Shown: positions 1 to 10,201 of the stretch, in pieces
How positions within the stretch are numbered: the stretch's first letter is position 1
Layout of the letters: every line of letters begins with the position of its first letter
From: Blastocladiella emersonii ATCC 22665
Lineage: Eukaryota; Blastocladiomycota; Blastocladiomycetes; Blastocladiales; Blastocladiaceae
Direction of reading: 5' to 3'
NCBI GenBank assembly: GCA_025594325.1
Contig: JANHCV010000001.1
Span: 186,001 to 250,000 of the forward strand
Length of the DNA: 64,000 nt
Made by a program: the position numbers and the translations under genes
Notes under the pieces: model-generated
Told to the model about the DNA's origin: nothing
What the model saw: only the letters and a program-made list of their open reading frames with translations
Database searches by the model: none

Positions 1-1415
1 TCACGACGAGCCCGCCGAGATGGTCGTGGCTGTGTCCATGGCTGTGATCGTGGAAGGGCGCGAGGAGCGGGTCGAGGAACGCGGGACCAGTGGTCGCGGC
101 AGCGGCAGTCGTTGGACCCGTCGTCGTCGTTGCGGGCGAGAGCATGAGCGGGACGCTGTTGACGCGCGTCGGCGGCGCCCGCGCCGACCCGCTCGCGGCC
201 GCGGGCGGGATGGCGAGGAGCGACTGGATCGCGGCGGCCGTGCTCTGGTCCGTCCACGCGTGCCCGGCAGCAGGCGGTCCGGGGCTTGCGCGCGCGGCGG
301 GCGTCGCACCCGCACTGCGCGAGGTGCGCGAGGTGCGCTGGCTAGTAGCGAGATCCCCACCAGTGCTGTTGCCGCCGTTGAACTGCGGGAACGTGAACGG
401 CATCATGCCCAGCCCACCGAGCCCCGCGCCGGGCACACACCCGCCGGACGTGCTGCAGTGGTCGTCGTGGAAGTGATGGCCGTTGTTGACGTGGACGTGA
501 CCCGAGTGGATCCGCGGCGCCTTGCGCGGGCGCGCCGCGAGCAGGAGCGGATGCGGGTACTGCTGGAGGTGAGGCTGCGGCTGCGGCTGCTGCTGCTGCA
601 TCGACTGGTACGGGTATTGGCTGAGCTGGAGCGCCATGGCAGCCGCGGCGGCGGCATCCTGCGGGCCGGGAGCGGCAGGTGCGCCGGCCGGCGACGCAAG
701 CGCCGGGAACCCCATGGGTGCCGGCATGAAGCCGTTGCTGGCGCCCGCAGAACCGAGGCCGGTACCAAAGGCGGCGGCGGCGCTCGCCGGGTCGGCAAAG
801 ATGTAGCTCTCGAGGTCGAGGGCGTCGAACGAGTGCGGGTCGCTGAACCCGAACGAGTGGTGCTGCAGGTGCGGCTGTTGCTGCGCCGGGACCGCCGATC
901 CCCACGGAGGCGGCAAGCTCGTCAGCTGCGGCGAGCCGGCAGCCACGGCGGTTGCCAGCGGGTCGTCAAGGAACGAGGCATCGCGCTTGCGCGGGTTCGA
1001 GTTGGCGAGCCCAGGCGGCGGCGGCGGGTGTTGCTATGTGCGCGATGATGGGTGCAGGTCAGCGATCGTGGCCGGAATGCTTGCTACCGGCAAAGCGTAG
1101 CCGTACCATGTCGCCAAACGGGTCGATCGATGGGTCGCCGATCCGAGCGGGGCGGCAGAGCGGGTTGCGCACAGCGCCAAGGCGAGAAGTCGAGTGGCAG
1201 TCGGCGGTTTCTGGCGCGGCGCAGCGTTCAGTCGTCGTTGCAGCAAGTCGATACGTTCGGGGAGAGGCCGAGCGGCAGGCCGAGCGGGGGACCGAGCAGG
1301 GGGGGACGGGGAGCGCGCTGCAGCTCGAGCGGCCGCAACCGGACAGGTACGCCGGCCCACGTGCCCGGTCCGCGCACTGATTGGCTGAGGACGGCGCGGA
1401 TCTACACGTGCCCAT
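1..1415 (-). CDS. Gln/His-rich low-complexity protein, 3' end outside window
   Basis: No family is recognised. The firm part is the exon from 1033 down to the window edge, open for about 344 codons with no stop, so the C-terminus lies outside. It is rich in Gln, Pro, Ala and His (QQQQPQPQP, then HVHVNNGHHFHDDHC, later HDHSHGHSHDHLGG). Two acidic-hydrophobic patches, FLDDPLA and SFDALDLESYIFADP, resemble transcriptional activation segments, and a PRKRD motif could be nuclear import. The exon begins after a CACATAG acceptor with a CGCTGAC branch site. The best donor is GTACGG at 1106, giving a 73-nt intron and an upstream exon 1415-1107 starting at an ATG. That first exon has no homology support and is the weak part. 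A transcription regulator is a guess from composition only. Confidence 0.5.
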
Positions 1416-1587
1416 GGCGCGACCCGCCTGCTGTGGCGCTTCGCGTCTCGCCCCGTGTCTCGCACGCCGATCCCGCCGGGGCAGTCAGGTTTCACGACAC
1501 CGTTTCCCGAGGAAACACGTTGTAAGATATATTGGGACGTAACTGGATAAATGAATCACACTTGTGCCCGCACAGGACGAACACCGC

Positions 1588-3059
1588 TTACTTGATCGCA
1601 CTACAACGGGAGGCCACCTCAAGCAGGTGAGGGAAGTTTGCCGTCCTGCCGACCTTTTCAAGCTCCTCGACCGTGGAATCGCATGGTTTGATCCCGAGGC
1701 AGAGCATTTCATCCACAAGGCAGGCTGTTTCCTTCACGCACCATTGATCAAACTCGCGCTCGATCATGTCCAACTTCGGATCGCCGTGCACGCCTTCGAG
1801 CTTGATGCGGATGAGGTATGCGTAGTACTTGGGCGTAAGCACATTTGGGTGCTTCAACGTCAGCACATATCGATGGAGAATGTCAATCTTGAACAGCGCG
1901 CCGGCCCGTTTGTGCGCTTCCATGAGCGCGACAAACAAACGCCACGAGAGCACTGGAATCTTTTCGGCTCGATGACCGAGGACGTCGAAGGGGAGGTTTA
2001 AGAAGGCGTGATCGTCCGACTGCATGACTGCCAGCCGGTACTTTGCGCGGGTCGTAAGATCGATTCCAAGGTCGCGGGCACGTTCCATGGCATACACGGC
2101 ATCGCGAAGCGAGTCCTTGCAGTAGTCTCGCTCCTCGGTAGCAAACATGGAAAACATCTCGCTGGTAAGCGCAGCCATGTGGCACTCACCTCGTGACTCG
2201 TTTTCCACGATGTTTCGCTCGAGACGTCCAAAATTGTAGGGTTCGTTGTCGTTGGTGTCGTAAAGCGATCTAACTTGCGCGAGGTTTAAAACCGGGTCGG
2301 CCCACGCGTGCGGAATGAGACCCTTCGCCACTGCATCCTGCACAAGTTCATCCACCTCGTCATCGCACTGGGCTCGAGCAGCAGACATGGCTTCAATCCG
2401 AATCTCGTCAAGTGGTGTGCGTCAACCGCGGTTAAGCCCATGCAAACTGTCATCGAGTAATCAAGCGTTCGGAGTGCCTCTGCAAAGAGTGGCACGACAG
2501 CCTCAGCGTGATTGCCCGCCACGGCGACCAAGTCGACGACTGCACTCATGGCATCGGCTCCAAGGCGACGATTGCCAACGATTGTGGCAAGCTTGGTGAT
2601 GAGATCCGGGCGCGACGCGGCAACGTTCTTGATGCCCTTGAGCTTGACGAGGCGCAGAACGGCGTCATTCACACCATTGCACCACTCGTCGTCGGCCGAG
2701 TCGGCCCACGATGGAAGCTTGGCAAACTCGTCGAGCAAGGCTTCAACTGCAGCAGGAGAGCACTTTGAGGCTTTATTGATCCAAGTCAGGTTCTTGACGG
2801 CCGTCTCAAAGCCAGCCGCGTGATAAGCAGTGATGGCCGCGCCGACGCGGTCCAGACCATGACGAAGCTCGGGGGCGATAAAGGCTTGTTGAGCGTTCGT
2901 CGTCACGAAGCGGTGGAGGCCTCGAAGCGGAAGCTCATGGCCGCGAGAAAGCGCGGTGAACTGCCGAGCAGCTTGGGCAGCAATCGGTGGTGCAAGACGA
3001 GCGACGCGGGCAACGACAGTTGCGCGTGCGAGTCGAGGAAGTTGCGAGAAACGATACAT
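1588..3059 (-). CDS. Mitochondrial helical-repeat (PPR-like) protein
   Basis: Two exons, 3059-2448 and 2403-1588, encode about 475 aa. The N-terminus (MYRFSQLPRLARATVVARVA) is Arg-rich with no acidic residue for about 40 positions, typical of a mitochondrial presequence. The rest is alpha-helical without a named domain, and segments such as VDELVQDAVAKGLIPHAW look like degenerate PPR hairpins. The reading frame changes near 2400. A 44-nt intron (GTTTGC donor at 2447, CGAG acceptor at 2404, internal TTGAC) restores it at phase 0, giving SMT-IRIEAMSAARA. A likely job is organellar RNA metabolism or translation, inferred only from presequence and fold type. Compare the better PPR match at 35016-37144. 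Confidence 0.65.
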
Positions 3060-3418
3060 GTTTGGTTACGTGGTTGGAGAGCCGCATGGAGGAAGGGGAT
3101 CCGCTCGTTTTGTATCTTAGGATCAAGCGCCAGTACTCCTGACACTTTCCCCCGATGTACTGACGGATATTCGTTCTCCCCCTGGCGCTCTCCTCGTGCG
3201 CAGCAGGGGGTGATCGCACGCGTTGATTTATCACGTGGCCGGCGAGAGACATGAGACACGACGCGTTGGTCAGCGAGTCGATCGCGACTTTCCAGCAGCG
3301 ATCCACTTTGACGCACTCTCCAGCGCCAAGTCACGCAAGTAAAACCGTCTGAGCGCTGAGCTTTAGACGTATTGATGTGTAAAAGGAGCTCAATTTAATT
3401 AATCTTGATTTAGGCCAG
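3060..3418. other. Intergenic, promoter side of the PPR-like gene
   Basis: This 359-bp interval lies between two minus-strand genes and has no convincing coding frame. It holds a TTTATCACGTGG E-box-like site (about 3226-3237) and a GACGCGT element at 3260-3266. It should contain the 3' flank of CMR1 and the promoter of the gene starting at 3059. Confidence 0.5.
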
Positions 3419-5352
3419 TCACTCCCGCTCGCCCGCAGGGACCCAGACGTGGCACTTACCCGACGCGTTTCCAGACACGACAATGTTCGGGCGACGCGCG
3501 CTTGGATGGACCGCAACCACGGCCGGAACCGCCGTCATCGAGTCGTCGTCGAGGGTCGCAACGATTCGGCCGCGAGCCGTATCGATCACGTTGACGTTGC
3601 GGTTCATGTTGCCGATCAGGGCGCAGTTGGTAAGCGTCGGGTGCCATTTCGCCCTAGAAAGCGCGTTCATGTCAGTTTCCGCGGCAACGGTGTGTGCGAC
3701 GAGAAACAAAGGACGTACTTGAGGGTCGTGACCCACTTGCCGGTCTTGTTGTTGTGCGAAATCTTGTGCGAGGGTTCAGGAAGCTCGACGTCGTCACCAT
3801 CGTCGGTGCCCTCGCCCTTGCTCGCGCTGAGATCCCTGCTCTTGCGCTTCGCGTCCACAGCAGCGGTGAGGTCCGGGATCTCGTTCCACACCCGCACGTA
3901 GTTGTCGTAGCAGGTGCTGATGATGCCGGTGCCCGTGCGCGGCTGCCAATACGCGGCGGTGCAGCTGTACCCGTGCTTGCCCCACGCCATCTCGGTCAGC
4001 GCGTCGCCAATGTCAGCGAGTGCCGTCGCGCCCTTGGTTGGAGCCAGCGACCGCGCGCCAAACGACCAGCGCGAGTCGAAGATGCGCATCGTCGTGTCGT
4101 TTGACGAGACGAGGAGCCGGGTGGGCGTCGCCGGGTTGACGCTGATGCACCCGATCTTCTTGTCGAGGAGCGACGGCGTCCATGCGGCCTGGTAGTCGCA
4201 CCGAGCCGTGTTCGAGTCGCTCGGCGCCGAGGCGAAGGGCGCGCGGAGGTCCACGACGCCGACGCCACCGTCGGACGTGCTGAACCACAGGTGCGACTCG
4301 CCGGCGGCCATGTCCATGGACTGCACCGTGGTCCGCGACGCGGATGGCAGGATCAGCGCGTTGGAGAAGGTCTGGGTCGCCATGTCGAGGATGCGCAGCG
4401 TCCCGTCGTACGACGCCGAAAACAGGCGGTCCGCGCGGCCGGGCGCGAACATGACCTGCGAGAGGCCCTCGGTGTGCGGCGTGAAGGAGAAGAGCTTGTC
4501 GGAAGCGACCATGGCCTCGTCCATGTCGCCGTCCTCGTCCTCGTGGCCGTCGCCTGAGCGGATCGACTTTGCGGGAGCCTTGGACGATTCCCCGCCGCGC
4601 GCAGCATCCACGGCGTCGTTGTAGTGCTCGGTGAGGTCCCACAGCGCGAGCGTGCCCTCCTTGTCGCCGGCGCAGAGCAGCATCTTGTCGTCGGTCGGCG
4701 CAAACTCCATGGAGTAGATGCGCGACGGCACGACGCGCACCGCGGCCGAGTGGCGCGTCGCGAGCTTGCCGAAGTGGGCCGCGAGCTCGCCCGAGGCGTC
4801 CTTGCGCGCCTCCTCCTCCTCGTCGTCGTCGACAATGGACCCGACGCTCGCGAGCCCCTTCATGAGTTCAGCGGCGCGGCCCGCGTTTCCGTCGCGGTCC
4901 TCACGCAGAGCGTCCTCGAGCGACAGGATGCGCGCGGACCGGCGCTGCTGCTTGGCCTCGACGACCTTGGCGGCCGCCTCCTCCTGCTCGGCCAGCGCCT
5001 TCTCGGCCTCCTTACCCGACGGGTCGAGACCACGGATCCGCAGCGAAGTCCGGCGCGGAGTCGCTTCGGCGCTCGCGGGCGCCGAGGTCTCGGCGTCGTC
5101 GGACGCGCCGCGCTTGCGCTTCGCCGTCGCGGGCGAGGCGGTCTTGGTGGCCCTGGGCTTCGCCTTCGCCTTGGCCTTGGCCTTGGCGGCGGCGGCGGCG
5201 GCGGCCTTCTTGGCGACGGGCGAGGCGGATCGGGAGCTCTCGGTCGACGAGCCGAGCACGCTCGACGCGCGCTTGATGCCGAGCGACGCAAAGAGGTCGG
5301 CGTTGCGGCGGAGGTTCTCCTGGCGCTGGCGCTCAAAGTAGTCGTCGTCCAT
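3419..5352 (-). CDS. CMR1: Cmr1/WDR76-family WD40 DNA damage-binding protein
   Basis: Exons 5352-3719 and 3653-3419 encode 622 aa. The N-terminal MDDDYFERQRQENLRRNADL has the ERxRxENIxRN pattern at the start of yeast Cmr1 and animal WDR76. An Ala/Lys-rich basic stretch (KAKAKAKAK) and an acidic loop follow. Seven WD-type blades then run from about residue 200, with signatures such as LALWDLTEHY, GTLRILDM, TMRIFDSRW and YVRVWNEIP. The KTGKWVTTLK motif before the last blade is also family-typical. The 65-nt intron (GTACGT at 3718, TTTCTAG at 3654) splits a Lys codon and joins TTLK to AKWHPTLTN. Family knowledge: Cmr1 binds UV-damaged DNA and gathers in intranuclear quality-control foci under replication stress. 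Confidence 0.88.
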
Positions 5353-5542
5353 TGCACTTGGTGTAGGTTTGTCGATGCGTCGCGGTCGTCGTCTGCTCGG
5401 GGAGGAACAGGCGCGGGACGATCGATCGGCGCGAGTGCGTCGGCGCCCTTCGCTGCAGCTTCGCTGTCGAGGGCGGCGTGCGCCACTACCATCGCACTCC
5501 CGACGATGGCGACGACGAGGGAGAGGACCCGGATGTAACCTG

Positions 5543-8500
5543 ATGCAATCTGCAACCTATCTGTTCTGTGAGCGACATGCGCTGCTCAGCGAGCTAGCGC
5601 AGCCGGCGTCGTCCGCGCCCGCGCCGCCGCCACCGCGGCTCTTCGACGGCGAGCCGGTGCCCGAGCTCGTGGACCCGCTGGTGACGCTGCACGGGTTCCA
5701 GCTGTACTGCGTCGAGCAGTGGGTCTCGGACCCGTCGCGCGTGCTGCACTCGGTCGTCGTGAACACGGGCGACGATCGCCACGAGGTGCGCGCGTGCGCC
5801 GTGCGGTTCCCGGACCTCGGCGCATCGGCCTTCGTCGGCCGCGTCGCGAGCCGTGCCGACGAGCACCACCTGCAGCCCACCGCCACGCCGCACGGCACCC
5901 TGTACACGGCGTCGCTCGCGCTGCTCGACCCGGAGCTCAACCTCATCCCGATCCCGGACGGCGACCTCGACCGCCACCTCACCACCGTCCGCCTCAACGT
6001 CAACCTGCGCCGCCTCGGGTGCGGGACGCGCGCTGCTGTCTCGGCCCGCCCGCCGACCGACGCCCAGGCCGAGCGCTTCCTGCAGGCGTTCAAGATCCTG
6101 CGCCGCGCGCCGCTCGAGACGTGCGTGGCCGAGATGGTCGACGTGTTCCGGACCTCGCTCGTGCTGCTCGGCTACGTGCCGCCCGGCGGCGTGCCGCTCT
6201 CGCCAACCGACGGGTTCCTGTGCGACCGCACCATGGACGTGGTCCGCGAGCTCAAGTCCGCTGCAGCTGCGTCAACCCCCGTCGACGGACCTGCCGGTGC
6301 CGCCGCTGCATCGAACGCAGCGCCCGGTGTTCCTGGTGCGCCGTCGACAACCGTTGCAGCCGACGTCGTGTGCGACCTTCCGCTCGTCATCAGTGTGGTG
6401 ACGCGGCTGATCCACCTCCGAACGAAACTGTCCATGCTGGTCAAGGACGTGGTCAAGGACCCGTACAGCGACCCCGCGCTGTTCCAGAAGAAGATTGCGA
6501 GCTTCCAAAAGTCCAAGCAGCTCGCCGTGACGCGCGTGTTCGACGCCGACACCACCACGGTCCTCGAGATGACGCTCGCGCAGAACGCGGCGGGGTCGTC
6601 GCGCATCGCCAAGCTGCTGCGCACTCGCCTCGACCAGCTCGATGCGTCGCCCTCGCTCGACAACTTCCTCACCCTCACCAACCAGGTCGAGCGCACGCGC
6701 GCCCTGTGGCACGGGTCCGCCAAGAAGCGCATCGACGGGCTGCTGCTCGACCCCGAGGCGCCCGTCAACAAGGTCGAGGGCCTGATCCAGGGCGGCCGCG
6801 AGTTTGCCACCACGCTGCTCAAGGGCGTCGGTAGCGGTGTGCGCGATCGCCGCCCGTCGTCACCGTTCGACGACGACGTGGAGATGCTCGTCCCACCGTC
6901 GCTCGGGTCCACGGCAGCTGCATCGTCGGCCGTCAACCTGGGCGGCGCAGTCGGTTCCGCGGGCACGACGTCCATGTCAACGGCGTCCAATCTGACCGCC
7001 AACACGGGCACTCGGCTCGGTCGTCGGTCTGCGGGTAAGAAGCGCGGCAACTCGGGCAACGCGCTGGGTCTCACCCCCACCGATGGCGCTGCTGCGCGAA
7101 ACCCGGCCGTGTCGCCGAGTCTCGACCCCGCCGCTCTCGGGGGCGGCGATCTCGGGCACGAAAGCGATGCCGAGCCGAAGCGCGCCGTGATCGACATTGC
7201 GACGTCGTTTCTTCGGCGTCGCGAAAAGCACGACGCTGCAGCACCGGTCGACGATCCGACCTCGCCGCCGTCGCACCCGGAGCGGATGCGGTCCACTAGC
7301 CCGCCGCCTGCACCACCCGTGTCGACTCCTGCGACCAAGTCGAAGCGCAAGCACGGGCGGTCGGCGCGTAAGGCCGCCAAGCAGGCGGGCGCCGCCGTCA
7401 CGGACACGGCATCGAGTTTCCTCCGCAGCGCGCTGCCGGCGCAGCTCGGGTTCGCCACGTCGGGTACGGGGCGCGGGCGCAGCCGGTCGCCGCGGTCGGG
7501 CACGCGGCTGCTCATCAACCCCGCTGCAGCGGCGGCTCCAGGTGGGTCGGGCGACATGCGGACGCCGACGTCCACCCCGACGCCAATGCGGATCCTGCCT
7601 CCGCCGTCAGTCCACGCTTCGACAACTACACTCGGTGTACTTGGCGGCGGCGGTGGCGCTCCCAGCGGGCTTGGTGGCCATGTCGCGAGCACGGACCACC
7701 TGGGCGACCCCGCGAGCGCATCGTGGATTCCGCTTCCGCCGCGCCCGACGCTCCTCGACACGCTGCGCAGCGAGGTGCAGGCGCAGGCGCGGCGGCGGCG
7801 CGCCGTATCGCTCCCACGTCTCGCCGCGCATACCGACCCAGTCGACGATATTTACACGCGGCGGCGCGCGCTGAGCGTGTCTCTGGCCGAGCCATGCACA
7901 GCGGGCATGTACTTGCGGTCACGCCTCGCACGCCGCGCGCGGTTCGCACTTGCCGACGACCTGCACGCGGTACGGGCGCGCGTGTACCAGCTGGTGCAGT
8001 ACCAGCAGTACGCACACGCAGTCCTGGACGACGTCGAGGCGGGCGCGGCGCGCGAGCTGGCTCGCGACGTGGCGGCGCTACGCGACGCGTACCAGGTGCG
8101 CGCTATGGAGGTCGAGATGCTGCGGTCGCGGATCATCTCGCTCAAGGCACACGGGGCACGCGTCGCTGAGAGCGTCGACGACATGGCGACGCAGGCTCTG
8201 CGCATCCAGTACACGATCCAGACGACGGCCGACAAGCTGCGCGAGTCGGACGAGATTGTCAGCATGATGAAGGAGGGGCTAGAGGGCGTCCAGGTCCAGC
8301 GCGGGATGCAGGTCGAGGACACGGAGGGGATCGCATCGCGGACACGGCGCGCCGTGATGGCGATTCCTGACGGTACGGCTCCGACCCGGAGTGGGTCATG
8401 CTCAGCAACTGACACTCTCGCTCTCGATCTTGGTAGTGCTCTTCCTCGTCGGCGTCGCGTTCCTCAGCCAGCTGAGCTTCATGATCCGTTGGCTCGACAC

Positions 8501-8567
8501 TCACGTTGGCGGGCGAGCGGCTGCTGCGCGGCCCGCCCTGGCGCCTTCAGCGAACGCTGGGCGATGA
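5543..8567 (+). CDS. Stb6-like N-terminal domain protein, coiled coil and C-terminal membrane anchor
   Basis: The start is the ATG at 5543 (MQSATYLFCERHALL); codons upstream in the same frame look noncoding. Residues about 35-200 (LVTLHGFQLYCVEQWVSD, VVNTGDDRHEVRAC) resemble the N-terminal domain of fungal Stb2/Stb6 Sin3-binding proteins; this match is from memory and tentative. A Ser/Pro/Gly-rich basic linker follows, then a coiled coil (about residues 800-920). The frame changes near 8400. A spliced 3' exon, 8406-8567, adds a hydrophobic helix (LTLSLSILVVLFLVGVAFLS) followed by about 30 residues, and ends at TGA 8567. The donor is uncertain: GTGATG at 8354 gives a 52-nt intron and 990 aa, while GTCGAG at 8312 also keeps frame. 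The tail suggests a C-terminally anchored membrane protein. Confidence 0.6.
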
Positions 8568-8848
8568 TGACCAGCAATACACAATGTACAGCTAGCCAGC
8601 CCGCGCTCCTCGTCGTCCTCTACCCGACCATGGTCGCCGGCCGCGATGGAGTGACTCCCGCTGATGATCGACGGCGTGTGGCGCTGCCGCTGCCGCTGCG
8701 GCTTGCGCTGCGCCGCAGGACGCAGGAGAGTTGCGCGCTGTTGCGAGCTCCTCCATTCCCCTCTCCCCTCCATCGGCGAGACGACGTATAAAACTGCGTG
8801 CAACTTTGCCGCCCGACCACTTGATGCAACTTTGCCTGCGCCGCCGCC

Positions 8849-9910
8849 ATGCCCGCCTACACCCGCTCGCAGCGCCGGCGCGACCTGGCCGAGACCGGCA
8901 CCTCGGAGATCCCCGCTGAGCCGCCCAAGCCCTCGGCCATTGCCGCTGCTGAGGCTGCTGCCGCCGCCGCTGCTGCTCACAAGTCGGCCGCGTCGGAGCC
9001 AAAGCCGAAGCGCAAGCCCGCGACGCGTAAGAAGACGACCACCACGCGCAAGTCGACTGCGCGCAAGAAGAAGTCCGCGGAGCCCGACGTCGCTGCTTCG
9101 GATGAGCCCGCTGAGCCGCACAAACCGGCGGCCAAGCGCCGGCGCAAGACGGGAGCCCGCGCCCCGCCCGCGGCCCCGCGCGAGCCTGCCATCAACCGCA
9201 TGCCGACCGAGTGCTGGGCGCTGATCCTCGAGCACCTCACCGACGCGTCCTCGATCGGCCACCTGCTGCTGTGCCGCGAGGTGTCGCGCACCTGGCGCGA
9301 CCTCATCGAGACCCGCCTCGACCGCGTCCGGAACGACTACATTGCGCGCCGCCTCCGCATCAACAAGATCGAGCGCGCCGGCATCCGCCTCAAGTCGGGC
9401 CGCATCAGCGTCGCCAAGCCGCGCAAGCCCAAGCCGGCTAAGCGCGCCCGCAAGTCCGCGGCCAACCGCGACGACGACGAGCAGCTGCAGCACGAGGTCG
9501 AAATTGACGACCTCGCGATCCCGACGGGCCCCTTCAACACGGTCATGAAGCACGTGCGCACCCGGTGCATGGTGTGCGGGTCCAAGGCGCCCGCCAAGTC
9601 GCTCATGGTGTGGGGCGACATGTTCCAGCTTTGCTGCGTCAAGTGCCGCGTGCGGTCCGTGATGCGGTCCAACCACCCCGGTACCCCCATCACCAAGGCG
9701 CAGGAGACCAAGACCAACTGCGTGACGCGCATGACCGTCATCTCGCGCCTCGGCGTCCCCGCCGCCGCCTTCGACGCCGCCCACCTGCCGTACCGCGAGG
9801 TCCGCAACCCCGTCAACCGCCATTTTGCGCCCATGAAGCTGTACAACCTCGAGCACGTCGGCCAGCTCGTCTTCGCCGTCACGGGGAACCTGGACCCCAT
9901 CAAGATCTGA
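8849..9910 (+). CDS. F-box protein with basic tail and CxxC zinc-like motif
   Basis: A single exon of 353 aa. Residues 1-110 are Ala/Lys-rich and very basic (KRKPATRKKTTTTRKSTAR), like a histone H1 tail or a strong nuclear signal. Residues about 114-155 (INRMPTECWALILEHLTD, then LLLCREVSRTWRDLI) match an F-box. Another basic stretch follows, then CMVCGS and LCCVKC separated by about 20 residues, which could form a zinc-binding treble clef. F-box proteins recruit substrates to SCF ubiquitin ligases through Skp1. The C-terminal part is probably substrate-facing, but I recognise no specific family. The ATG at 8849 follows a CCGCC context and there is no intron. Confidence 0.72.
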   Translation: MPAYTRSQRRRDLAETGTSEIPAEPPKPSAIAAAEAAAAAAAAHKSAASEPKPKRKPATRKKTTTTRKSTARKKKSAEPDVAASDEPAEPHKPAAKRRRKTGARAPPAAPREPAINRMPTECWALILEHLTDASSIGHLLLCREVSRTWRDLIETRLDRVRNDYIARRLRINKIERAGIRLKSGRISVAKPRKPKPAKRARKSAANRDDDEQLQHEVEIDDLAIPTGPFNTVMKHVRTRCMVCGSKAPAKSLMVWGDMFQLCCVKCRVRSVMRSNHPGTPITKAQETKTNCVTRMTVISRLGVPAAAFDAAHLPYREVRNPVNRHFAPMKLYNLEHVGQLVFAVTGNLDPIKI

Positions 9911-10201
9911 GGTTTGGGCGCGTGCAGCTCGGCGAGGATTCGTTTGCATCGTACGAGCAGAGTATATTTTGATCTATTCACTGTACCGTTGTCCGTGGGT
10001 GAAAGATGCATGGATACGGGTCGCGAAGAGCGGGAAGCACTAGCACTTTTCGGCCGACATGTGATGCGAGACACCTCGCACGTGAGGGCAGAACGCGTCT
10101 CCTTGCACGCGTCTCACCGATCGCGTCTTCCCCTTCCCAGCCGCTCGCCCGCTCCCCACCAGGGTCCTCGCAGACAAAAGCGCGCCGCCTTATCATTCGC
10201 A

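Noticed and set aside
20-1048. Long plus-strand Arg/Gly-rich open frame
   Set aside because: It is the complement of a better minus-strand frame with normal protein composition; GC-rich DNA gives long antisense frames.
8501-9949. 482-codon minus-strand frame over the F-box gene
   Set aside because: Antisense shadow rich in Arg/Gly/Ala with no domain, while the plus strand encodes a recognisable F-box protein.
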